From NCBI GenBank assembly GCA_045562575.1, contig JBJKVQ010000039.1, positions 1 through 55,361 of the forward strand: a stretch of 55,361 nt of DNA, in the 5' to 3' direction. This document shows, one piece after another, positions 35,382-43,950 of this stretch. Within the stretch, counting starts at the first letter, position 1; every line of letters starts with the position of its first letter. The position numbers were made by a program, and so were the translations under genes. The stretch comes from UBA6952 sp045562575. Lineage in GTDB: Bacteria; Chloroflexota; Dehalococcoidia; Lucifugimonadales; UBA6952. Under the pieces are notes generated by a model that saw only the letters and a list, made by a program, of their open reading frames with translations, did no database searches and was not told the origin of the DNA.

Positions 35382-35885
35382 ATGGCTCAAATGTTAGCTT
35401 TATACAAAACTGCTGAATTGGCTGCTCAAAGCACTGAAGCCCTTGATGAAGCAGGAGTTACAAATGAAGAATGGGATGTTCTTACAGATGCACCTTATCC
35501 TGAAGGAGCATTTGGTGAAAAAGACCCTGAACATAAACTCTATGTATTCCCATTTATGGGAGCTTGTATAGGTTTCACTTTAGCAATGATAGAAACTATT
35601 GGTACTCAGACAGCATATCCACTAGTAACTGGAGGAAAACCAATATTTTCAATGCCTGCCATGACTATTATTGCCTATGAGTTGACAATGCTAGGTGCCA
35701 TTATTGCAACTGTTCTCGGAATATTATTTGAGTCACGAATCCCTAATCCTTTTGCTGGCATTTATGACGAAAGAATAACCGAAGGATATATTGGAATTAC
35801 CATTATTTGTGAAGAAGGTAAAATTGAATCATTAGAAACTTTGCTCAAAGCCAATGGTGCCGAAGATATAATAATAGAGAAATAA
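35382..35885 (+). CDS. actD: Alternative complex III subunit ActD (DUF3341)
   Basis: 167-residue protein with a soluble N-terminal half (MAQMLALYKTAELAAQSTEAL...), two membrane helices (about residues 55-75 and 93-113) and a C-terminal tail containing PFAGIYDERITEGYIGI, the usual DUF3341/ActD ending. It is a structural, cofactor-free subunit of the complex. An AGGAG site lies before the ATG, and it sits between actC and the monoheme cytochrome, the normal position. Confidence 0.88.
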   Translation: MAQMLALYKTAELAAQSTEALDEAGVTNEEWDVLTDAPYPEGAFGEKDPEHKLYVFPFMGACIGFTLAMIETIGTQTAYPLVTGGKPIFSMPAMTIIAYELTMLGAIIATVLGILFESRIPNPFAGIYDERITEGYIGITIICEEGKIESLETLLKANGAEDIIIEK

Positions 35886-35910
35886 TTGTACAAATTATAA
35901 GGAATAATAA

Positions 35911-36522
35911 GTGATAAATATCTCTAAAACACTAAATATGATAAAGATATTAAATATAAAGACATTAATCATGACTTCTATATTCATGTTGTTTGTTGCA
36001 GGATGTGGAGAACCACCTCCTACATATCCACTTGATATATTCCCCGAAATGCACTACAACCAGTCATATAAAACCCAAGAACCTCCTGCATTATCAGCCC
36101 CTGCAGATTCTGTTCCAATAACTGGTAAAGAGGTAATTTATTCATTAAAAGAAGCTCAGGCATTAACTAACCCTGTTCCTTATAATCGTGATTCTGCTCA
36201 CAAAATATACACTGTCAACTGCACTGTATGTCATGGTGCGCAAGGATTAGGTGATGGGCCTATGAGAGCTAAACTTGAAGCAGTTGCAAAAGAAGACTGG
36301 TTTTATGGTACAAAAGGAAATCTACCTGCTAACCTTTCATCAAATGGGTCCACTGTTGCTAAACCAGATGGTGAAATATATCAAACGCTAACACACGGCT
36401 ATGCTGGAGCTTATGGTCTTCCTCATAAAATATCACCAATTATGCCTGCATTTAGAACATATTTAACTCCTGAAGAAAGATGGCAGCTTGTCCACTACAT
36501 TCGAAACGAGTTTCAAAAGTAG
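35911..36522 (+). CDS. actE: Alternative complex III subunit ActE, monoheme cytochrome c lipoprotein
   Basis: 203-residue lipoprotein cytochrome. The signal ends in FVAGC (lipidated Cys32), the typical ActE segment with DIFPEMHYNQSYKTQEP follows, and one heme site C104-TVC-H108 is present. A methionine in ISPIMPAF is the likely sixth iron ligand. The start is GTG at 35911 with an AAGGA site seven bases upstream. ATGs at 35938 and 35971 are alternatives, and all keep the signal. ActE takes electrons from ActA and passes them to the terminal oxidase, which is not encoded in this window. Confidence 0.88.
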   Translation: MINISKTLNMIKILNIKTLIMTSIFMLFVAGCGEPPPTYPLDIFPEMHYNQSYKTQEPPALSAPADSVPITGKEVIYSLKEAQALTNPVPYNRDSAHKIYTVNCTVCHGAQGLGDGPMRAKLEAVAKEDWFYGTKGNLPANLSSNGSTVAKPDGEIYQTLTHGYAGAYGLPHKISPIMPAFRTYLTPEERWQLVHYIRNEFQK

Positions 36523-36533
36523 CCTAGTCTAAA

Positions 36534-36962
36534 TTGAGTACTTTTTTGGAAACATTTTCTTGTATAAAAAACAACATCAAGTTAAACAAGTCATTAATTT
36601 TCTTATGCCTATTTTTTGTAGCAAGTTGTAGCAATCAAGAAACAAGTGTAGAAATAGCGCAAAGAATTGATCGAAGTTTAATGTGCCCTGTGTGTCCTGC
36701 TGAAACTTTAGATCAGTCGCAGTCTGAACTAGCCAAACAAATGAAATCAGTAATTCGTGAGCAATTATCTGATGGTAAGACAGATCAAGAAATAATCAAT
36801 TACTTTGTACTAAGATATGGAGAGGAAGTTTTATCTTCCCCGCCTAAAACAGGCTCAAATCTAGTTGCATGGATTACACCTGTAATTATTCTAATACTCA
36901 TTACATTAGTTATATCAATTAAGTTATTGAAGAAATCAATAGTTACGAAAAATGAAATATAA
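36534..36962 (+). CDS. ccmH: Cytochrome c maturation protein CcmH/NrfF-like
   Basis: 142-residue thiol-disulfide protein of cytochrome c maturation (system I). The signal ends in FVASC (Cys32), so it may be lipid-anchored. The active motif is LMCPVCPAETLDQSQ (Cys51, Cys54), a variant of LRCxxC. A C-terminal helix (about 107-128) anchors it. It keeps apocytochrome cysteines reduced for heme attachment. The only plausible start is TTG at 36534, 11 bases after actE, and no good ribosome site is seen. It is placed directly between the cytochromes it would serve and ccmF. Confidence 0.85.
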   Translation: MSTFLETFSCIKNNIKLNKSLIFLCLFFVASCSNQETSVEIAQRIDRSLMCPVCPAETLDQSQSELAKQMKSVIREQLSDGKTDQEIINYFVLRYGEEVLSSPPKTGSNLVAWITPVIILILITLVISIKLLKKSIVTKNEI

Positions 36963-36988
36963 ACTCAAATTAATAGTATAATTAATTT

Positions 36989-38926
36989 ATGGCACTAATT
37001 GGAACATCCTTAATATATATAAGTTTGGTAGCTACCTTTTATGCACTTATTGCATCATTAATAGGTGTTAAACTAGGTAATAATAAACTCATTCTGAGTT
37101 CTAGAAATACAGTATTACTTTTGGCTGTCTTTCTTTTATCAGCCACCATAATTTTAGTCATATCTTTTGTTAATAATGACTTTTCTATCAGATATGTATC
37201 TGATCATAGTAGCCTTGCTATGAAACCTATATATACTTGGGTTGCTTTTTATGCTGGTAATGAAGGATCTCTTTTATATGTCGTAGTCGTATTTGCTGTA
37301 ATGTGCGCTATTTATAATATGTCCAAAGCTTCAAAGACACTCAAAGGAACAAATATTATATTAATGTCTATTATGGGGTTTTTTGTATTAATATTATCGA
37401 CACTTGCAAATCCTTTTGTAGAAAATATATTTATCCCCGACGACGGTAGGGGTATAAATCCATTACTCACTCATCCAGGTATGTTTTTCCATCCACCAAT
37501 GTTGATGGCAGGATTAATAGGTACAGCAATACCTTTTGCCATTGTAAATGGTCTATTAATTACTAAAACTAATATTGATAAACAAATTGATCTAATACGA
37601 GTGTGGGTAATAATCATATGGGCAATTCTTGCAATCGGTTTGTTACTAGGTTCTTGGTGGGCATATACTATTTTAGGCTGGGGGGGTTATTGGGCATGGG
37701 ACCCAATTGAAAACGTAGCATTAATGCCATGGCTCACACTAACTGGGTTCCTGCATTCTATAATGGCCCAAAAACGTCGTGGGGTATTTCGAATATGGAA
37801 TATAGTCCTGATTGATATAGCATTCTGTTTATCACTATTTGGAATATTTATAAACAGAGGAGGCCCGGTACCTTCTGTTCACTCTTTTGCATCTTCAGAT
37901 TTAGGATGGATATTATTATTATTTATGTTTGTTGCTCTTCTATTTAGTATTATAGTTCTAACTTCAAGATTAAAGTTTGTTAAATCAAGTAATGAAATAG
38001 AATCAATATTATCAAGAGAAGCATCATTCATATATAACAACATTCTGCTGTTAGGAGTAACATTTGTTACATTCTGGGGTGTCATATATCCTCTAATATC
38101 TGATATTACACAGGGTAAAACCGTCACAGTAGCTGCACCTTTCTACAACCAAATTAATGGACCATTATTACTTACTTTACTTGCTCTTATGGGTATTGGC
38201 CCTTTATTACCATGGAGAAATTCATCTGTAAAAACTTTGCTATTAGCTACTCGACTTCCAACAATATTTTCAATATTACTAACAGTCCTACTAATTACTT
38301 TAGGAATTACTGAAATCTACCCATTGATAAGCTTTTTTATATGTAGCTTTGTATTGATATGTATTATGAGAGAATTTATTTCTGGAACAATAATACGAAT
38401 TAAACATGGAGAAAATATTTTTGTTGCGTTTATTAACTTTATTTCATCAAATCGTCCTCGATATGGGGGATACATAGTCCACGTCGCAATAATCTTATTA
38501 GCTATAGCTGTAACAGGATCTAGTTTCTATAAATTACAAAAAGATATTGTTTTATCTAAGGGTGAACAAACTGAAATTGGAGATTATTCAGTACAATATA
38601 TTGACTCGAACACAGTAAAATATAGTGATCGTTCAGAATTATTTCATGACTTGAAAGTTGAAAAAAATAACAAATCTCAAGATATTGTTTCATGGCAGGC
38701 TTTTTATCCAAAACAGAATGTTACAACCGTACGTGCGGCTATAATCTCCACATTACTACATGATGTATATATAATATCGACTGAAACTACAGAAAATGAA
38801 GAAGTAGTATTTAGAATGACCATTAATCCATTAATATGGTGGATGTGGCTGGCTGGTCCAATATTGATCTTAGGATCTTTTATAGCACTATGGCCTGAGA
38901 AAAGAAAAGAGCAGGAATATTTATGA
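36989..38926 (+). CDS. ccmF: Cytochrome c heme lyase CcmF
   Basis: 645-residue polytopic membrane protein with about 14-15 helices, the normal length for CcmF. The tryptophan-rich heme-handling motif WGGYWAWDP is at residues 231-239, preceded by HPGMFFHPPMLM with conserved histidines, and an external domain precedes the last helix. It attaches heme to exported cytochromes such as ActA and ActE. Other system I genes (ccmA, B, C, E) are not in this window. The next gene starts four bases inside its end (ATGA overlap). Confidence 0.93.
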   Translation: MALIGTSLIYISLVATFYALIASLIGVKLGNNKLILSSRNTVLLLAVFLLSATIILVISFVNNDFSIRYVSDHSSLAMKPIYTWVAFYAGNEGSLLYVVVVFAVMCAIYNMSKASKTLKGTNIILMSIMGFFVLILSTLANPFVENIFIPDDGRGINPLLTHPGMFFHPPMLMAGLIGTAIPFAIVNGLLITKTNIDKQIDLIRVWVIIIWAILAIGLLLGSWWAYTILGWGGYWAWDPIENVALMPWLTLTGFLHSIMAQKRRGVFRIWNIVLIDIAFCLSLFGIFINRGGPVPSVHSFASSDLGWILLLFMFVALLFSIIVLTSRLKFVKSSNEIESILSREASFIYNNILLLGVTFVTFWGVIYPLISDITQGKTVTVAAPFYNQINGPLLLTLLALMGIGPLLPWRNSSVKTLLLATRLPTIFSILLTVLLITLGITEIYPLISFFICSFVLICIMREFISGTIIRIKHGENIFVAFINFISSNRPRYGGYIVHVAIILLAIAVTGSSFYKLQKDIVLSKGEQTEIGDYSVQYIDSNTVKYSDRSELFHDLKVEKNNKSQDIVSWQAFYPKQNVTTVRAAIISTLLHDVYIISTETTENEEVVFRMTINPLIWWMWLAGPILILGSFIALWPEKRKEQEYL

Positions 38927-39297
38927 CTGAGCTAACCTATGCTGTTACGATAGTAGCCTCTGTATTATTTGTACTACTTATCATTTATCCATTACTTAAA
39001 GGAGTAAAAAAAGCTCCTGAGTCAGTTCATTTTTCAATAAATATTATAGATGTTCTGAAAAATAACCTTGGTAACGAGCAGACACCAGAATCTAAAGAGA
39101 TTCTTAAAGAAAGCATTCAATTTCTTGAAGATAAAAATAAAGAATATGAAAAAACAATTAGCACCTTAAGTTCAAGTCACTCAAATCGAAAATATATTAT
39201 TTGCCTAAAAGACGATTGCTATACACCTATCAAAAGCTCTACCAAGAAATGCCCATCATGCTCTATAAATATTAATAAAGATTATTTTAATTTATGA
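38923..39297 (+). CDS. Membrane-anchored zinc-ribbon protein of unknown function
   Basis: 124-residue protein with one N-terminal helix (residues 7-26), a charged probably coiled-coil stretch (about 55-83) and a C-terminal cysteine knuckle with Cys94, Cys99, Cys110 and Cys113, ending CPSC, which looks like a zinc ribbon. I do not recognise the family. It overlaps ccmF by four bases at its start and the next gene by four bases at its end. That makes it part of the cytochrome maturation operon, possibly in the place occupied by CcmI in other bacteria. Function not known. Confidence 0.68.
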   Translation: MTELTYAVTIVASVLFVLLIIYPLLKGVKKAPESVHFSINIIDVLKNNLGNEQTPESKEILKESIQFLEDKNKEYEKTISTLSSSHSNRKYIICLKDDCYTPIKSSTKKCPSCSININKDYFNL

Positions 39298-40472
39298 TAA
39301 ATAAACGTAACAAAATAATACTAGTTTTCCTAATCTTTTCAGCTTTTCTCATTGCTTCTGTAACAGTAGCTGCAGATGATAAAAGAACAATCCAGGGTAA
39401 AATTACCCTTATAAAAGATAATTTAGAAACACCTGTTCAAGAAGTTGAATTGAACATTTTTATTAGTCCATATCAAGATGACATGAGTATAATCAGGACT
39501 TTGACAGATACTAATGGTGAATTCAAAATTGAAAATATATTAACTTCAAATTCGTTAATACTAATTAATTTTTCCTATGACAATGTTGATTATTCACAAC
39601 CCGCAGAATTAACAGATGCGGGTGAAATAATAGAAATTAAACTTTATGGACAAAAAAGTGATTATTCCGAAATTAGTATCAAGTCACAAAGTATAATTAT
39701 TGTAGATGTAGATCCTTCAAATGAAATACTATCTATCATGGAAATGGTTAATATACATAATCCAACAAATTATACTATTGTTCCTGATTCAGACTCGATA
39801 ATGAGCTTATTAAGATTCGCTTTGCCTGAAAATTACTTTGATTTAGATATCCAATCAAGTCTTCCTATAGGAAATGCTATAGAAGTAAATAAAGGTTTTG
39901 GTATGACAAATCCTATACCACCCGGGACAAATGAAATTATATATTCATATCGTGTTATTTATGACAAAAAAGCATATCCAATCGATCGAAAGGTTTCATA
40001 TCCTATTGATAGTTTATTAGTATTAATTCCAGAAGGTATTGGATCAGTTGATACCGATTCAAACTCTTTTACCCAAAAAGGAATTGCAAATATTGGGTCC
40101 AGAAATTACACACAATATGAATTTGGGAAATTCCAAAATGCAGAAGCGATCAATATCATTTTTGATGATTTGCCAATTATCAGTATTTTTAAAAAATTCA
40201 TTCAGTATATCGGAAACAATCCGCTGACATTTATACCAATATCTTTAGGAATTATTACGATAGCTGCATTATCAATATATTTAATTATATCCAGACGAAA
40301 ATCATTATCGACAATTTCTGAAACTGACATCCTCTCTATAATTGCTAATCTTGATAACATTTATCAAAGTGGAAACATCAATGAAAAGAGTTATTTAAAT
40401 AAAAGGGCTCACCTGAAAAATATACTACTTGAGAAAGCCTCGAAGGACGCTGTGCCTGAAAATGAAATTTAA
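39294..40472 (+). CDS. Exported membrane-anchored protein with carboxypeptidase-regulatory-like domain
   Basis: 392-residue protein with an N-terminal signal (residues 8-27), an external part that begins with a beta-sandwich resembling carboxypeptidase regulatory-like domains (RTIQGKITLIKDN, TDTNGEFKIENI), a longer beta-rich region, one membrane helix (about 303-325) and a charged cytoplasmic tail of about 65 residues. No catalytic motif is visible. It is locked by four- and eleven-base overlaps between the zinc-ribbon and thioredoxin-like genes. It probably takes part in assembly or quality control of exported cytochromes, but this is context only. Confidence 0.68.
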   Translation: MINKRNKIILVFLIFSAFLIASVTVAADDKRTIQGKITLIKDNLETPVQEVELNIFISPYQDDMSIIRTLTDTNGEFKIENILTSNSLILINFSYDNVDYSQPAELTDAGEIIEIKLYGQKSDYSEISIKSQSIIIVDVDPSNEILSIMEMVNIHNPTNYTIVPDSDSIMSLLRFALPENYFDLDIQSSLPIGNAIEVNKGFGMTNPIPPGTNEIIYSYRVIYDKKAYPIDRKVSYPIDSLLVLIPEGIGSVDTDSNSFTQKGIANIGSRNYTQYEFGKFQNAEAINIIFDDLPIISIFKKFIQYIGNNPLTFIPISLGIITIAALSIYLIISRRKSLSTISETDILSIIANLDNIYQSGNINEKSYLNKRAHLKNILLEKASKDAVPENEI

Positions 40473-41052
40473 ATTTACGCCAGCTAATATAATTTCTCTC
40501 ATATTAATTGTCGGTTCAATTATACTAATTGTGTATATACTGGCGTATGGACTATTAAAAGGTTCTGGAAATACAGGAGCGTTTGGAATTAATGAAACCT
40601 ATAACAAAATTGATCTGGACAATATACCTGTAGCAGAAGTTACAATTACTAAATTAAATGGAGATAAATCAAAACTAGACATTTCTTCAAATGGGAAAAC
40701 GGTCACCATGGTAGATTTCTGGAATTCGTGGTGCCAACAATGCATACAAGAAGCTGAGGAATTAGAGCAGTCTTATAAAAACTTATCTAATAATAATATT
40801 GAATTCATAGGCATTGCCATTTGGGATAACCAGAGTGCGATAAATTCTCATATCAAAGAATATGATGTAAGTTATACCAACGTAATAGATGAAGAAGGTA
40901 GGGTGGCTATTGAATTTGGAGTTACAGGTATCCCAGAAAAATATTTCATCAATTCTGATGGAGAAATTATTATGAAAATTTTAGGTCCGACTACATCTGA
41001 GCAACTAGAATCTGTTATTTCAGAAATCATCGTAACAAATAATTCAATTTAA
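40462..41052 (+). CDS. Membrane-anchored thioredoxin-like protein (CcmG/ResA/TlpA type)
   Basis: 196-residue thiol-disulfide oxidoreductase with one N-terminal helix (about residues 8-32) and an external thioredoxin domain. The active site is WCQQC (Cys91, Cys94 in this numbering), and the cis-proline segment GVTGIPEKYFIN follows. The role is reduction of apocytochrome or CcmH cysteines. I choose ATG 40462, which overlaps the previous stop by 11 bases, over an in-frame TTG at 40429. It closes the cytochrome maturation operon. The 80 bases after it contain a TATGAT box with TG extension at 41096. Confidence 0.88.
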   Translation: MKFKFTPANIISLILIVGSIILIVYILAYGLLKGSGNTGAFGINETYNKIDLDNIPVAEVTITKLNGDKSKLDISSNGKTVTMVDFWNSWCQQCIQEAEELEQSYKNLSNNNIEFIGIAIWDNQSAINSHIKEYDVSYTNVIDEEGRVAIEFGVTGIPEKYFINSDGEIIMKILGPTTSEQLESVISEIIVTNNSI

Positions 41053-41132
41053 ATAATAACTCCGAAATAGGCCCTAATTTAATCAGAAGATGTGGTATGA
41101 TCTTTTGTATTAGAATATAGGAGGTATATTAA

Positions 41133-42716
41133 ATGGGAATATACAGGAATTCTCTACAACCATACCAACCCGAGGCACTTTTCAACATACTAACCAAAAC
41201 AGCTCAAAAGATGCCCAACAAGGTAGCAATAGTAGATACTGACCAATCATATACTTATGCGGAATTTGAAAACCACGTTAATCAATTAGCGAACACATTA
41301 CTACAAATGGGAGTCACCAAAGGTGATCGTGTAGGGGTTATATCACCCAATTGTGCTGAATTTGAAATATCCTTCTTTGGAATTATAAAAAGTGGTGCTA
41401 CAGTTACTACTATTAATTCTGGCTACAAAGAACTTGAAATAGCTCATCAATTGAACAATGCAGAAGCTACAATTGTTATTGTTCATGAAGAACTTACTGA
41501 GCTTTTAGAATCAGCAAGAAGTGAAATACCTTCTATCAAAACTATAATACCAATTACCAAAAACCGTACTATTGCAAATTCTTTCTGGGATTTGATTTCA
41601 AGAAATTCTACTGAGCCACCAAATATATCTATAGATCCATATAACGATCTTGCAGCGTTGCCTTACTCAAGTGGTACAACAGGCTTAACTAAGGGAGTAA
41701 TGCTAACTCATGCTAATCTTCATAGTAATGTAAGGCAATTAATAGAAAGACCAGATGAAGGTTCTGCCGTCGATCACAAAGATGTTGTCTTAGTCCATCT
41801 ACCCTTATTCCATATTTATGGAATGAATGTATTGATGTCTGGGACAATAGCAGTAGGTGGTACCCAGGTACTTATGGGACGATTTGATATGGACTTATTC
41901 TTAGATATTATCGAAAAGCATAAAGTTACTTTTCTTTATACTGTTCCACCAATTGCAGTGGCTTTGAGCCAGTATCCAGCTGTTAAAAACTTTAATATTA
42001 GTTCTCTGCGAGCAGGTTTTATTGGTGCAGCTCCTTTGTCCGGAGAACTTCAATCCAGATTATCAGAATTATTACAATTTCCAATAGCTCAAGGATATGG
42101 ATTAACAGAATCTTCTCCAATTACCAATGTCGACTTTATTGAATCAAATCTCATTAGACCTGGTTCAATTGGACCAGCAGTTTCAGATACAGAAGAAAAA
42201 GTTGTAGATGTAGAGGATGAAAGTATTGAAATGCCCTCAGGTGAAATAGGAGAACTCTTAATTCGTGGTCCCCAAATAATGCAAGGATATTACAATAACC
42301 CAACTGCAACAGCCGAAACCATAACAAGCGACGGTTGGCTGAAAACTGGTGATATTGTAAAAATGGATAAAGATGGATATGTCTGGATATTAGATCGGAA
42401 AAAAGAATTGATCAAATATAAAGGATTTCAAGTCCCACCAGCAGAGCTAGAAGGTATATTGCTAGAACATGATGCAGTATCAGATGTTGCTGTCATTGGT
42501 AAATTAGATATAGAAGCTGGCGAAATACCCAAAGCATTTGTGGTAACAAAACAAGGACAAGAAGTATCTGAAGATGTCCTAATGGACTTTGTTGCTCAGA
42601 AAGTTGCAACTTTTAAGAGAATTCGGGAAATTGAATTTATAGATGCAATACCAAAAAATCCTTCTGGAAAATTACTACGAAGAGTATTGAAAGATCAGGA
42701 AAGATCGAATTCATAA
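41133..42716 (+). CDS. AMP-binding acyl-CoA synthetase (4-coumarate/long-chain acid-CoA ligase-like)
   Basis: 527-residue adenylate-forming enzyme that would activate a carboxylic acid to its CoA ester using ATP. The P-loop SSGTTGLTKG (residues 179-188), YGLTESSP, GWLKTGDI and the C-terminal lysine motif PKNPSGKLLRR are all present. An AGGAGG site lies eight bases before the ATG. It is most like 4-coumarate-CoA ligases, but the acid cannot be named. It is probably cotranscribed with the arylsulfotransferase-like gene 18 bases downstream. Confidence 0.92.
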   Translation: MGIYRNSLQPYQPEALFNILTKTAQKMPNKVAIVDTDQSYTYAEFENHVNQLANTLLQMGVTKGDRVGVISPNCAEFEISFFGIIKSGATVTTINSGYKELEIAHQLNNAEATIVIVHEELTELLESARSEIPSIKTIIPITKNRTIANSFWDLISRNSTEPPNISIDPYNDLAALPYSSGTTGLTKGVMLTHANLHSNVRQLIERPDEGSAVDHKDVVLVHLPLFHIYGMNVLMSGTIAVGGTQVLMGRFDMDLFLDIIEKHKVTFLYTVPPIAVALSQYPAVKNFNISSLRAGFIGAAPLSGELQSRLSELLQFPIAQGYGLTESSPITNVDFIESNLIRPGSIGPAVSDTEEKVVDVEDESIEMPSGEIGELLIRGPQIMQGYYNNPTATAETITSDGWLKTGDIVKMDKDGYVWILDRKKELIKYKGFQVPPAELEGILLEHDAVSDVAVIGKLDIEAGEIPKAFVVTKQGQEVSEDVLMDFVAQKVATFKRIREIEFIDAIPKNPSGKLLRRVLKDQERSNS

Positions 42717-42734
42717 AAGAGGGAGAATTCTACT

Positions 42735-43823
42735 ATGGGATGGTCAAAACATCATCAAACCGGACTAATTTATGAAGATAAAAGTAAGTATTTTGATGGT
42801 TACACTTTGATTACAGGAACAGGAGGAGGTCTGTCTGCAGACTCCCAAGCTGTTCTTATAGATATGGAAGGTAATCTTATACACTCGTGGCATTCGCAAA
42901 GAGGAATAAGATACGGATATCTTCTTGATAATGGAAATCTTCTTTGCCGATTACGACATCCTGAGTTCCTTTCTGAACATATAAAGCCAATGGGTGGGTC
43001 AGGTAGAGGAATTATTGAAATAGATCCAAAAAGTAATGTTATATGGGAATACTATAATGATTATTATCACCATGACCATTACCGTTTAGAAGACGGGACT
43101 ACAGCTGTTCTTACATGGGAAGAAGTAAGTGACGAGGTAAGAGCCAAAATACAGGGTGGAATAACACCTGAAGAATACCCTGATCAATTATTTGGAGATT
43201 GTATAGAAATTATAGATAAAACTGGAAAAGTTTTGTACAAATGGAACAGTTGGGAACACTTAGATTTTGATCAAGATATAATATGCCCACTCGAATCACG
43301 TCGGGAATGGACCCATGGAAATGCTATAGGATACGGAGGAGAAGGAAAATTTCTTGTTAGCTACAGAAATATTAGTATGATTGCTCTTATAGATATCAAT
43401 AGTGGTGAATTTGTTTGGAAATGGGGGAATACCATATTATCTCACCAACACAGTCCATCGCTTTTAGAAAATGGCAATATAATGGTATTTGATAACGGAC
43501 CCCACAGACAAGGGGGCACTTTTTCTAAAATTATTGAGATAAATCCAAATACTAATGAAATAGAATGGGAATATACCGGAGATCCGTCTATTAGTTTCTT
43601 TAGTGCAAATATTAGTAGTTGCGAAAGACTTCCAAATGGTAACACCTTGATCACTGAAGGAGCTCCAGGAAGAATATTTGAGATTACGCATGATAAAGAA
43701 ATTGTATGGGAATATATCAATCCCTTCGAAGTAAATGGTGAAGCTCCTATACCTAAAAATGCAATTTTCCGATCTCACAGGTATGATAAAAATCATCCAG
43801 CAATTCAAAAAATATTAGGATAA
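42735..43823 (+). CDS. Arylsulfotransferase (ASST)-like beta-propeller protein
   Basis: 362-residue protein made of repeated blade-like units, each with a G-N-x-L strand followed by a W-[EK]-W/Y strand (for example IIEIDPKSNVIWEY, EFVWKWG, EIEWEYTG, EIVWEYI). It resembles arylsulfotransferase-type propellers. Histidine-rich loops (YHHDHYRLEDG, LSHQHSPSLLENGN) could form the active site. Unlike periplasmic ASST it has no signal peptide, so it would act in the cytosol. A GGGAG site precedes the ATG. Sulfotransfer itself is not proven, and a binding or scaffold role is possible. Confidence 0.75.
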   Translation: MGWSKHHQTGLIYEDKSKYFDGYTLITGTGGGLSADSQAVLIDMEGNLIHSWHSQRGIRYGYLLDNGNLLCRLRHPEFLSEHIKPMGGSGRGIIEIDPKSNVIWEYYNDYYHHDHYRLEDGTTAVLTWEEVSDEVRAKIQGGITPEEYPDQLFGDCIEIIDKTGKVLYKWNSWEHLDFDQDIICPLESRREWTHGNAIGYGGEGKFLVSYRNISMIALIDINSGEFVWKWGNTILSHQHSPSLLENGNIMVFDNGPHRQGGTFSKIIEINPNTNEIEWEYTGDPSISFFSANISSCERLPNGNTLITEGAPGRIFEITHDKEIVWEYINPFEVNGEAPIPKNAIFRSHRYDKNHPAIQKILG

Positions 43824-43825
43824 TA

Positions 43826-43942
43826 ATGTATAGGAAGTCTAAATATCTGTTTATAATCATACCCCCATTATTACTGTACTATGGGTCAAAATATTTATTA
43901 AACGGAGATTTAATCGGTATAATATTTGATTTTATAGGATAG
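43826..43942 (+). CDS. Possible 38-residue hydrophobic peptide
   Basis: An ATG three bases after the previous stop opens 38 codons that fill almost the whole gap to the threonine-synthase-like gene. The product starts with basic residues (MYRKSKY) and continues with a hydrophobic stretch (LFIIIPPLLLYYG) and a second apolar end, so it could be a small membrane protein. There is no strong ribosome site, but reinitiation after the previous gene is possible. A promoter for the next gene appears to lie inside it, which weakens the case. Confidence 0.35.
   Translation: MYRKSKYLFIIIPPLLLYYGSKYLLNGDLIGIIFDFIG
43895..43923 (+). promoter_or_regulatory. Possible promoter for the threonine-synthase-like gene
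   Basis: TATAAT at 43918-43923 matches the -10 consensus fully. TTATTA at 43895-43900, 17 bases upstream, matches the -35 in four of six positions. Transcription would start near 43930, just before a GGGGG ribosome site and the ATG at 43951. Confidence 0.35.
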
Positions 43943-43950
43943 GGGGTAAT

